From: Cyclobacterium jeungdonense
GTDB taxonomy: Bacteria > Bacteroidota > Bacteroidia > Cytophagales > Cyclobacteriaceae
DNA length: 64,000 nucleotides
Direction of reading: 5' to 3'
Assembly (NCBI RefSeq): GCF_010994275.1
Contig: NZ_WMCD01000005.1
Span: 248,001 to 312,000, forward strand
Shown: positions 57,211-64,000 of the stretch, piece after piece
Layout: each line of letters begins with the position of its first letter
Numbering within the stretch: position 1 is the stretch's first letter
The notes under the pieces: model-generated
Database searches by the model: none
What the model was told of the DNA's origin: nothing
The model's input: only the letters and a program-made list of their open reading frames with translations
Position numbers and translations under genes: made by a program

Positions 57211-57798
57211 TTAAAAATGCTTGACCAGGCCTATCCGAACGGAGACATATTGGAAGTTTAGTTCGGTACGGACGCCCTCAACGTCTGCATCTCGGTTGAG
57301 TAAATTGAATTTTACTCCCGGGGTCAAACTCCAGTTGGTTCCGATGGGCAGATCAATGCCTCCGGCCAACTGCCAACCCAAGCCGTGACCGGTATCGTTG
57401 ATAATTTCCCCATCGCTGTTTTCGATTTCGATGTGGTTGTACAATCCTCCGGCTCTTACAAAGTAATGTACTGGCGAATTCCCAAAAGGGTGCCGGAATT
57501 GGAAACCGAAAACATAGCCGGTTTCCTCAAAATCCACTTCATTTCCAGCAAACGATTCGTCCGCGCCAAATCGATTCCAGCCCCAGCCTGCATAGGCTCC
57601 CAAGTGCGGCATAAACCGATAATGCAAGATTCCTTCAAAGCCAAAGCCGGTATTCAGGCTGGTTCCACCTGGTTTTTGCGTCGCGACAGATACGCCGCTG
57701 TTGAGCTCAAAACCAAAACGTTTTTCGTTTTCCTGCGCATACGTGCTTCCAGTCAATACCGCAAGAAAAAGCAGTGTAAATAATCCTTTAGTACTCAT
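57211..57798 (-). CDS. Outer-membrane beta-barrel protein
   Basis: 195 residues with a signal peptide ending STYAQ. About eight amphipathic strands can be seen (RFGFELNSGVSVAT, TGFGFEGILHYRF, LGAYAGWGWNRFG, YVFGFQFRHPFG, HYFVRAGGLYNHIEI, GLGWQLAGGIDLPI, LTPGVKFNLLNR, YVSVRIGLVKHF), with a terminal Phe. This fits an OmpX/OmpA-like 8-strand barrel. Function unknown. It lies upstream of the two-component pair on the same strand but is separated by a terminator. Confidence 0.83.
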   Translation of the reverse strand: MSTKGLFTLLFLAVLTGSTYAQENEKRFGFELNSGVSVATQKPGGTSLNTGFGFEGILHYRFMPHLGAYAGWGWNRFGADESFAGNEVDFEETGYVFGFQFRHPFGNSPVHYFVRAGGLYNHIEIENSDGEIINDTGHGLGWQLAGGIDLPIGTNWSLTPGVKFNLLNRDADVEGVRTELNFQYVSVRIGLVKHF

Positions 57799-58002
57799 CG
57801 TTCCATTTTTTATAGGTTGATAATCAATTAACTATGAAACAAAGGTAGCTGCCGGCGTCCCGGGAATTAAATAAAGGATGCTGAGTGTGTTGTTTATCTG
57901 TGCGAAGTTGAAAATGATCAGGTTGAACGTGTTTTGGTCCCCAAACTATAGCCAGTGCCAGCCAAAACCCCAGCACGAACCATTGGGTAAGTAGGTTCCT
58001 AT

Positions 58003-58214
58003 CACCACAGATTCGCACGGATTTCCACAGATTTTCTTTGGGCTTTTTTCTACTTAACCATCCTATCCCTATTTATCTGTGCTAATCTGTGTTATCCGTG
58101 GTGATTTCTTTTTTCACCACAGATGCGCACGGATTTTCACAGATTTTCTTTAGTTTCTTCAGGTATACCATCCTATCCCGAATCTATCTGTGCTAATCTG
58201 AGTAATCCGTGGTG
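58003..58214 (-). repeat. Two inverted-orientation palindromic units (same family as the 44-46 kb array)
   Basis: Units at 58003-58103 and 58115-58214, a 112-bp period as in the main array but read on the opposite strand. The first core, read on the minus strand (AAATAGGGATAGGATGGTTA), matches the GATAGGGATAGGGTGATTAA core class of the main array. The remainder of 57799-58243 holds no supportable gene. Confidence 0.92.
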
Positions 58215-58243
58215 TGTCTTTTTCGGTAAAAAAACCTACAACA

Positions 58244-59530
58244 TCAGGGCTTTTTGGCCAGCCATTCCCATCTTTTGGCCCAGTCTAATAAAAATTCCTC
58301 CCGGAATTGGGCAATGGTTCGGGCACCTTGCTGGTCTTCTATAAATAAGTCCGGATCCGGTCGGTCGCTGTACCAATGAGATCCCAATTGGAAGTCCTCC
58401 CTGGAAGCCCTTCCCGGCCAGGGGTTGGTGCTGGTGTAGCCGCCTTTTAGGCCATGTAGTGCCGGAAGTTCGCTAGTGGTTTCATAGCTGCCGGTTTCGG
58501 ATCGCTTCGGGGAATAGCGGATGCCGAATACTCCGTCTCCCAAGTAATACCCGGGCCATACCTGATCCCATATCTCCATATAGAAACAAGCACTATCCGG
58601 GGGAATGCGTATCTCCGGGCCCTTAAATCGCCATTCCAACGTGGCATAGGAACTCACCGTATCGGTACGATTGCTATTTCCGTCAAAAACGACTCGGGCA
58701 CTCCGGTCAATAGGAACAAAACTTCCACCCCAACTTTCTCCCTTCGGGTCATCCGGATCACCGTGCAACAGGTAAGCCAGGGAGGGCGTGTCACCCATTT
58801 TGATCCGGCCTCCGTAAAAGTCCTTCAAAGCCTCTCCCATCGCTCCTTTACCCTGAATGTATCGGGAATAATAGGCATCGCCTTTCAGGTGATCGGGGGA
58901 TTCGTTATCCATAAACCAGCCCCGGTAGCTGGCATTCGCCTCAATCATCCAGAGGTCCGGATGATTTTGGGCAATGTAGGCATAGCTATTGACACTCCAT
59001 TTTTTGTTAGGACCACCAATCCAATACACCCGGATTTTCTCCTCAATATCCGGGGCATCGTGCAGGGCCTGGGCCAGATCCTCCAATCCTCCCCATACCA
59101 AGACCCATAAGGCTTGTTCACTTTCCTTGCGGGCACAATGGATAATCCATTCCGACCCTTCAGTAGCATTGGAATAGCCTGCAAAAGGGGCACTGGAAAT
59201 GGCTCCCTGTTTGGTTATATTCCGGAGTGATTCCGGATCCGGAAAGCCCCTGGCCTGCGTGGAAAGAAGGGAAAAATCCTGGGCATACAGGTCGATGATG
59301 TGATGAATTGCCGCTGTCCTCCCTTCTCCGAAAGGGGAAGAAATGAGTCCTTCGATGGCTACTTTGTCCGCATACATAAACAAATGAATCATGGACTGAA
59401 AATCATCCGGGTCGGTTCCTCCTATATCCGTGCTCACCAGCACGCGAGGCTTTTCCATTTGCCCAAAAGCCGGGGATCCTTGAATCAACAACAGTAGGGT
59501 CAGACAAAGGTTAACGTACCGAAATGTCAT
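58244..59530 (-). CDS. DUF1593 nucleoside-hydrolase-like exported protein (short form)
   Basis: 428 residues with a signal peptide ending SPAFGQ. The N-terminal domain is DUF1593/Sde0182-like: RVLVSTDIGGTDPDDFQSMI (about 29-48) gives the Asp cluster seen in nucleoside hydrolases. VLVWGGLEDLAQALHDA and VYWIGGPNKKWSVNSYAYIA follow. The usual C-terminal beta-sandwich is replaced by a different tail (about residues 290-428). The substrate is unknown; an extracytoplasmic glycosidase-like function is inferred. It is divergent from a paralogue 130 bp away. Confidence 0.83.
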   Translation of the reverse strand: MTFRYVNLCLTLLLLIQGSPAFGQMEKPRVLVSTDIGGTDPDDFQSMIHLFMYADKVAIEGLISSPFGEGRTAAIHHIIDLYAQDFSLLSTQARGFPDPESLRNITKQGAISSAPFAGYSNATEGSEWIIHCARKESEQALWVLVWGGLEDLAQALHDAPDIEEKIRVYWIGGPNKKWSVNSYAYIAQNHPDLWMIEANASYRGWFMDNESPDHLKGDAYYSRYIQGKGAMGEALKDFYGGRIKMGDTPSLAYLLHGDPDDPKGESWGGSFVPIDRSARVVFDGNSNRTDTVSSYATLEWRFKGPEIRIPPDSACFYMEIWDQVWPGYYLGDGVFGIRYSPKRSETGSYETTSELPALHGLKGGYTSTNPWPGRASREDFQLGSHWYSDRPDPDLFIEDQQGARTIAQFREEFLLDWAKRWEWLAKKP

Positions 59531-59660
59531 AGTTGGGGTAATTTTTTGGGTTTACGTTTTTGTAAATGCTGCCGTTTGAAACCGTGGCAGAACTAAAGGT
59601 AAAAAACAATGAAACCAAAATCGGACAAAAAAAGTAAAGAAAAATCAATAAATTGGTAAA

Positions 59661-61085
59661 ATGAAAACAGTACAAGCCCTATTGCTGACTGCCATCCTGG
59701 CGCTGCTGACCGGCGGTATCTCCGCTCAGGAAGCCCCCGTCAAAAATCGTATTCTGGTACTTACCGATATAGAAAACGAACCCGATGATGCCCAGTCGAT
59801 GGTTCGATTTCTGACCTACGCCAATCAATGGGATGTAGAAGGGCTAATTGCTACCACTTCCCGGCACCAGCCTGACCAGACGGCTGCCTGGCGGATTTTG
59901 GAAATTCTTGAAGCCTATGGCAAGGTTCGGGACAACCTGGAAATGCATGAAAAGGGATATCCCCAGGCAGCCTCCCTGCGCGACCTTGTAAAAGAAGGCA
60001 GAGCGGATTACGGCATGGAAGCCGTCGGTTCCGGAATGGATTCACCGGGATCGGATTGGATTATCCAAACAGTTGACCAGCCGGATGATCGCCCGGTTTG
60101 GGTCTTGGTCTGGGGCGGCTCCAACTGTCTGGCGCAGGCGCTATGGAAGGTGCGTGAAACCCGTTCCCCGGAAGCGTTGGACCGCTTTGTGGATAAATTA
60201 AGGGTGTATACCATCTCTGATCAGGATGACAGTGGTCCCTGGCTGCGGAAAAACTTTCCAGACCTTTTTTACATTGCCAGTCCGGGAGTTCATTCACTTG
60301 GAGCCTACCATTTTGGTACCTGGTCGGGCATCAGTGGGGACAAGTTTCATGGCAGGTTTGCCGGTGGTAATTTTGAAATCGTGGATAATCCCTGGTTGGA
60401 TCGGCATATCCGGAGTAAAGGACCGCTGGGTGCCGAATACCCTCATACTGAATACTTGATGGAAGGGGATTCTCCCAGTTTTCTATACCTGATTCCCAAT
60501 GGTCTGGGAAATTCAGAACGACCCGATTGGGGAAGTTGGGGCGGCAGGTACGAATATTACCAGCCACGTATGGAATCCTGGTTTTCCGAACCGGAAACCC
60601 GGCCCCTTTGGACCGATGCCATGGATGAGGTGCTGGGTGCGGATGGGGAATGGCATACGAGCAACAAAGCCACCATCTTCCGATGGAGGAGGGCTTTTCA
60701 AAACGATTTTTCCGCCAGGATGGATTGGACCATCAAAAGCTATTCGGAGGCCAATCATCCACCGGTTCCCAAGTTGGCGATGGAGCAGCGTATGGAGGCA
60801 AGGGTAGGGGATCGGATTGAGCTGAATGCGGAAGGAAGCAGCGACCCGGATGGGGATCAGTTGCATTACCGCTGGTACCTATATGGAGAACCGGGAGCCT
60901 TCACCCTTTCCAATGGCCGGACGGCTACACCTTTGACCATTACGGATGCAGACAAAGCCCAGGCACATTTTGTGGTTCCCCAACCCGGAAAAACCGGCGA
61001 GCTTCACCTTATTCTGGAGGTGACGGATGATGGGGAACCCGCCCTTACCCGGTACAAGCGGGTAATTGTGGATGTCCGTCCCTGA
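59661..61085 (+). CDS. DUF1593 protein with C-terminal PKD-like domain
   Basis: 474 residues with a signal peptide ending GISAQ. The nucleoside-hydrolase-like domain starts [20 protein letters not shown] (about 28-47), with [20 protein letters not shown] near 145. The C-terminal domain (about 375-474) is a PKD/Sde0182_C-like beta-sandwich ([20 protein letters not shown]). It is a paralogue of the divergent gene at 58244-59530. Family members are associated with plant cell-wall degradation in some bacteria. The reaction is not known with certainty. Confidence 0.86.
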   Translation: MKTVQALLLTAILALLTGGISAQEAPVKNRILVLTDIENEPDDAQSMVRFLTYANQWDVEGLIATTSRHQPDQTAAWRILEILEAYGKVRDNLEMHEKGYPQAASLRDLVKEGRADYGMEAVGSGMDSPGSDWIIQTVDQPDDRPVWVLVWGGSNCLAQALWKVRETRSPEALDRFVDKLRVYTISDQDDSGPWLRKNFPDLFYIASPGVHSLGAYHFGTWSGISGDKFHGRFAGGNFEIVDNPWLDRHIRSKGPLGAEYPHTEYLMEGDSPSFLYLIPNGLGNSERPDWGSWGGRYEYYQPRMESWFSEPETRPLWTDAMDEVLGADGEWHTSNKATIFRWRRAFQNDFSARMDWTIKSYSEANHPPVPKLAMEQRMEARVGDRIELNAEGSSDPDGDQLHYRWYLYGEPGAFTLSNGRTATPLTITDADKAQAHFVVPQPGKTGELHLILEVTDDGEPALTRYKRVIVDVRP

Positions 61086-61162
61086 AATCCAGGCGGGGAA
61101 AGTTGAGAGGGTTGTTTCAAGCTTCTTAGATTCTTTGCAGTGGACATGTTAAAAAAAGAGTA

Positions 61163-61316
61163 TCACGCAGCGGGCGCAGCGAAAGGCGCGGCGATCGCAG
61201 CGAGAGGCAATCCAGATGTTCTGCTAAATCAAGTTTCCATACTCAGATGAAATGTAAACGGAAAATGTGATCGTCCTCGCCGCGCCCGCTGTGACTCCTT
61301 CGCGGCCGCCGCGTGA
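61163..61316. repeat. GC-rich inverted repeat element (154 bp)
   Basis: The left arm begins TCACGCAGCGGGCGCAGCG and the right arm ends GCGGCCGCCGCGTGA; GGCGCGGCG on the left pairs with CGCCGCGCC on the right. Arms are about 45 bp with a roughly 65-bp core. Each arm contains GCG boxes spaced 9-10 bp, the same architecture as the CAGAT palindromes but with a different sequence. No gene is present in 61086-61392. Confidence 0.8.
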
Positions 61317-61392
61317 ATCCCCGGGATCTTTAAAAAAATCTTAAAGCTGATTTTGGAATTCATGAAAAATTCCGGAATAGTAACCTACCAGC

Positions 61393-64000
61393 TTAAAATT
61401 TAAGAATGTATTCCTGAAGGTTGTCACTGCGCTCCAGCTGTAGCTTTTTGCGGAGTCGGTAGCGGGCGATTTCCACTCCACGTACCGAAATATTCATCAG
61501 ATAGGCAATTTCTTTGGTGGACAGATTCATCCGAAGGTAGGCACTAAGCTTGATTTCCTGCGGACTGAGGTTGTCGTATTGCTTTTTAAACCGGGCCATA
61601 AAATCGCCGTGCACCTGGTCAAAGTGGATTTCAAACTGCTCCCAGTCCTGATCTTCTGCAATGTTCTTTTCGATGGTCTTAATTACCTTTTGGATTTCAT
61701 TTTTTACTTCCTGATTTTTACTTTTTTTGGTAATGCTGTTCAGGTTGTTCCGCATCTGATCGATAAAGCCGTTTTTGTTAATCAGATGCATGGTGGCAGC
61801 GGCCAATTCTTTGTCCTTGATTTGGATTTCCTGCTTCAACCTTTCGGTTTTTAGCCGCTCCACCTCTTTTCGGCTTACCTTCAACTCGCTTTCTTTTGCT
61901 TCTATGGCTTTTTGAGAGTCCGTTTTCAGTTTTAAGGTTTTCTTTTGGTACCTTTTTTCAACCAGGCGGTAGACCAGGAAGGCGTTCAGAATCAGCAGTG
62001 AAAGGTATATCAGATAGGCCGTTCGGCTTCTGTACCAGGGGGGCAACACTTCAAAAGAAAAAGTGGCTTCCGGACTGACCACTCCATACAGGTTTTTACT
62101 CCGAACATGAAATGTATACCTACCTTCCCTTAGGTTAGTATAGGCTTTTTCCCGTCTCTCTACCCATTGTCCAAATCCATCCTCGAACCCTTCCAGCCAG
62201 TATTGATACCTCAGGTCCTTTTCGTTGTTCGGGGTGGGGTTACTACTCTCGAAGCGTAAGTTGGCTTTCTTATAGGGGATGCGTACAGATGGCAACCGGA
62301 GTTGCTCCCGGGAATTTCCTGCAAAAATTAAGGAATCCGCAGCACCCGTCAGGTAGGCCGCCCGGATCAGGGTTGGAAAAACAGGGGGGTCAAATGCATT
62401 GTCATTCAGGCTAAACCGTATAAACCCCTCGTTTGCTGCGAAAAGCACCTCGTTTCCCCGCATAACGGAGATATTTTGCAGATCGTCGTTGAGCAGGGGG
62501 AGCAATTGATTAAAAACCTGAAACTGCTTGGAATAGCTACCGTCAACTTCCTTTTCCAATACTCCGGTTTCTGTCTCTCCGATGAAATAGATATTTCCCA
62601 TCTGGTCTTCTGCCAGGTAGTGGATCAGGCTTCCTTCTTCAAAATAGGCGCTAAAAAAGGAGTCTCTCTCAAAGGAATTCCTACTTTCGTTGTATCGGAA
62701 AATTCCCGCCTGGGTAGTAACCACCAGGCGATTGTTTATTTTCCAGACGTTGTTCAGAATATCCGTAGGCAGTCCTTGTTCCGATCCGAAATAACTTACC
62801 TCGGCAGATTCCAGGCTTTCATCAAGCTGAAGTTTATACAAGCCTTTATAGCCGTGGGCCACCCAAATATTGCCCTTATCATCCTGCTCGACAATCCGGC
62901 TCGACTCATCGAACCCTTCGATCTTCCGCAGGTAACGGATGGAATCTTCCATTACTTCAAAAAGGTGCAAACCAAAATACCCACCGGACAAGATCAGTTC
63001 GGGATGATTATGCAATGGCTGAAAATTCCATATTCCTTCCGGCGCCCCGATTTCCCGGGCAACGCCATCCTGAAGGACAAAGGCACCGTCATTGTGAGCG
63101 ATCAGGATCCGGTCCTGAATGGATTTAATCTGGTACACCTGCCCGGTAGAATTGGGGAGCCATTCCATGCCACCACTTGAACCTGCTTCACGCACATAGA
63201 CTCCATTATTTGTCCCAAAGTAGAATTTGCCCTCGTGGAAAGTGGCATGGTAGCCCGTGCCGGTTAGCCCTGAAAAATGGTTGATTTTACTAAATGGAAG
63301 GCTCAGTTGAATCAGGCTAAGTCCATTGTTATGCCCCAGCCACAAATTACCCGAAAGGTCTTCAAAAAGCGATACGACGGAGTTATTGTTTAATCCGTTT
63401 TGCCGGTCCATCTTCATCAGTTCCTTTCCAGCGGGATCCAGCAACCGCAGTCCGTCAAGCTGGGTTGCTACCGCAATGGTCCCGTTTCTAAGCCGCAGGG
63501 CTGCATTGATGGTCAGATTTTGGCCTCCCGGCCAGCTTTCGGTTGTTTTTCCAGAGCTGGTAAAAATTCCGTTATCCCGGGTAAAGACCAAATAGCTATC
63601 CGGCCCGGCGGGAAGCAGGCCCGTTACCAGTTTATCAGAGTAAAAGAGATTTAACAGGCTAAAGGTGCCGTTTCGAAGTTGAAGCAAGCCGGTTCCCCTT
63701 TCGTTTACAATCAGAGAGTTATTGTGGAAATGGAAACTTTCAAAACCACTGCTACTTTCGAGGCTGTAATCAAATACATGATCGGTAGTAAAGACAAAGA
63801 TGCTGTTGCTTGTGCAGAAATAAAGGTTTTCCTCTCCGATATACACCTTCCAGACTTCCTCCAGATCTTGAAAGCGATCCGGGAGACTGTCTTTCAGGGA
63901 ATGAAAACTCAGTTGGCCGAGACGATCGGACTTAAAAATTCCAAATTCACCCTGTCCCGAGGCATAGACCAGCCCCTTTTCAGTCACCTCCACATGCCTG
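61393..64000 (-). CDS. Two-component-type propeller sensor with C-terminal LuxR helix-turn-helix (N-terminus outside the window)
   Basis: At least 868 residues; the frame is open to the window edge and an N-terminal part, including any signal peptide, is missing. The sensor part has two-component-regulator propeller repeats (NSVVSLFEDLSGNLWLGHNN; RIVEQDDKGNIWVAHGYKGL), followed by a Y_Y_Y domain (YTFHVRSKNLYGVVSPE). A single transmembrane helix is at AYLIYLSLLILNAFLVYRLV and a long charged coiled coil comes next. The C-terminal HTH (LSAYLRMNLSTKEIAYLMNI; VEIARYRLRKKLQ) is LuxR-like. There is no kinase or receiver domain, so it would be a one-component membrane regulator reading a periplasmic signal, perhaps a glycan. 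Confidence 0.88.
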   Translation of the reverse strand, partial: RHVEVTEKGLVYASGQGEFGIFKSDRLGQLSFHSLKDSLPDRFQDLEEVWKVYIGEENLYFCTSNSIFVFTTDHVFDYSLESSSGFESFHFHNNSLIVNERGTGLLQLRNGTFSLLNLFYSDKLVTGLLPAGPDSYLVFTRDNGIFTSSGKTTESWPGGQNLTINAALRLRNGTIAVATQLDGLRLLDPAGKELMKMDRQNGLNNNSVVSLFEDLSGNLWLGHNNGLSLIQLSLPFSKINHFSGLTGTGYHATFHEGKFYFGTNNGVYVREAGSSGGMEWLPNSTGQVYQIKSIQDRILIAHNDGAFVLQDGVAREIGAPEGIWNFQPLHNHPELILSGGYFGLHLFEVMEDSIRYLRKIEGFDESSRIVEQDDKGNIWVAHGYKGLYKLQLDESLESAEVSYFGSEQGLPTDILNNVWKINNRLVVTTQAGIFRYNESRNSFERDSFFSAYFEEGSLIHYLAEDQMGNIYFIGETETGVLEKEVDGSYSKQFQVFNQLLPLLNDDLQNISVMRGNEVLFAANEGFIRFSLNDNAFDPPVFPTLIRAAYLTGAADSLIFAGNSREQLRLPSVRIPYKKANLRFESSNPTPNNEKDLRYQYWLEGFEDGFGQWVERREKAYTNLREGRYTFHVRSKNLYGVVSPEATFSFEVLPPWYRSRTAYLIYLSLLILNAFLVYRLVEKRYQKKTLKLKTDSQKAIEAKESELKVSRKEVERLKTERLKQEIQIKDKELAAATMHLINKNGFIDQMRNNLNSITKKSKNQEVKNEIQKVIKTIEKNIAEDQDWEQFEIHFDQVHGDFMARFKKQYDNLSPQEIKLSAYLRMNLSTKEIAYLMNISVRGVEIARYRLRKKLQLERSDNLQEYILKF

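Overview
The window looks like a chromosome segment of a member of the Bacteroidota, probably Cytophagales (Cyclobacteriaceae-like). The signs are a SusC/SusD pair, many lipoproteins, a LytTR/His_kinase pair, a Reg_prop sensor with a LuxR tail, a monomeric isocitrate dehydrogenase, and the block nadK - DUF6089 barrel - uppS - bamA - ompH - ompH that is typical of this phylum. No rRNA or complete tRNA gene was seen.

Layout. 0-5.5 kb: two divergent transcription units that together resemble a 3-keto-glycoside pathway. The minus unit has an MFS permease and a GMC flavin oxidoreductase; the plus unit has a Gfo/Idh/MocA oxidoreductase, a sugar isomerase/epimerase, a cytochrome c lipoprotein and a DUF1080 3-keto-glycoside hydrolase lipoprotein. 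5.5-8.5 kb: repeats and icd. 8.7-14.3 kb: an accessory island in which a CAP-domain protein, a PIN toxin/antitoxin pair, a Fic enzyme and a DUF4143 ATPase are each separated by the same composite repeat. 14.4-18.0 kb: a Tat-exported TIM-barrel protein and a large propeller/HEAT/cytochrome c lipoprotein. 18.0-23.0 kb: housekeeping genes on the minus strand (panB, a PyrR-like transferase, rsgA, waaA, esterase, cdd). 23.3-30.0 kb: SusC/SusD and a PQQ dehydrogenase. 30.6-42.5 kb: housekeeping genes (RsmI-like, pdxJ, yqeY, cvpA, pabA/trpG, nadK, uppS, bamA, two ompH). 42.6-46.4 kb: an S15 peptidase, then a GxxExxY nuclease-fold gene inside an array of 112-bp palindromic units. 46.4-48.8 kb: a TPR protein and an HTH/nucleotidyltransferase pair with its own palindromic operator. 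49.0-54.9 kb: an AT-rich defence-like island (PLD-helicase-DUF3427, NUDIX, truncated Vsr, PD-(D/E)XK nuclease, frameshifted remnant). 55.2-57.8 kb: LytTR regulator, histidine kinase and a beta-barrel. 58.2-64.0 kb: two divergent DUF1593 proteins and a partial hybrid propeller regulator.

The most unusual feature is the repeat landscape. At least five intergenic families are present: 112-bp palindromes with helically phased CAGAT/ATCTG boxes; REP-like GCCATTTGCAATGGC elements; a leader repeat that abuts three start codons; CCCCCTTTTTAAGGGGG hairpins; and a GC-rich inverted repeat. The palindromes form a dense array around the GxxExxY gene and recur singly at 9.3, 11.9, 13.7 and 58.0 kb. That pattern suggests a nuclease-associated repeat-propagation or cassette-recombination system, which is my best candidate for an undescribed system. 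All functions are inferred from sequence reading alone; no database search was run.
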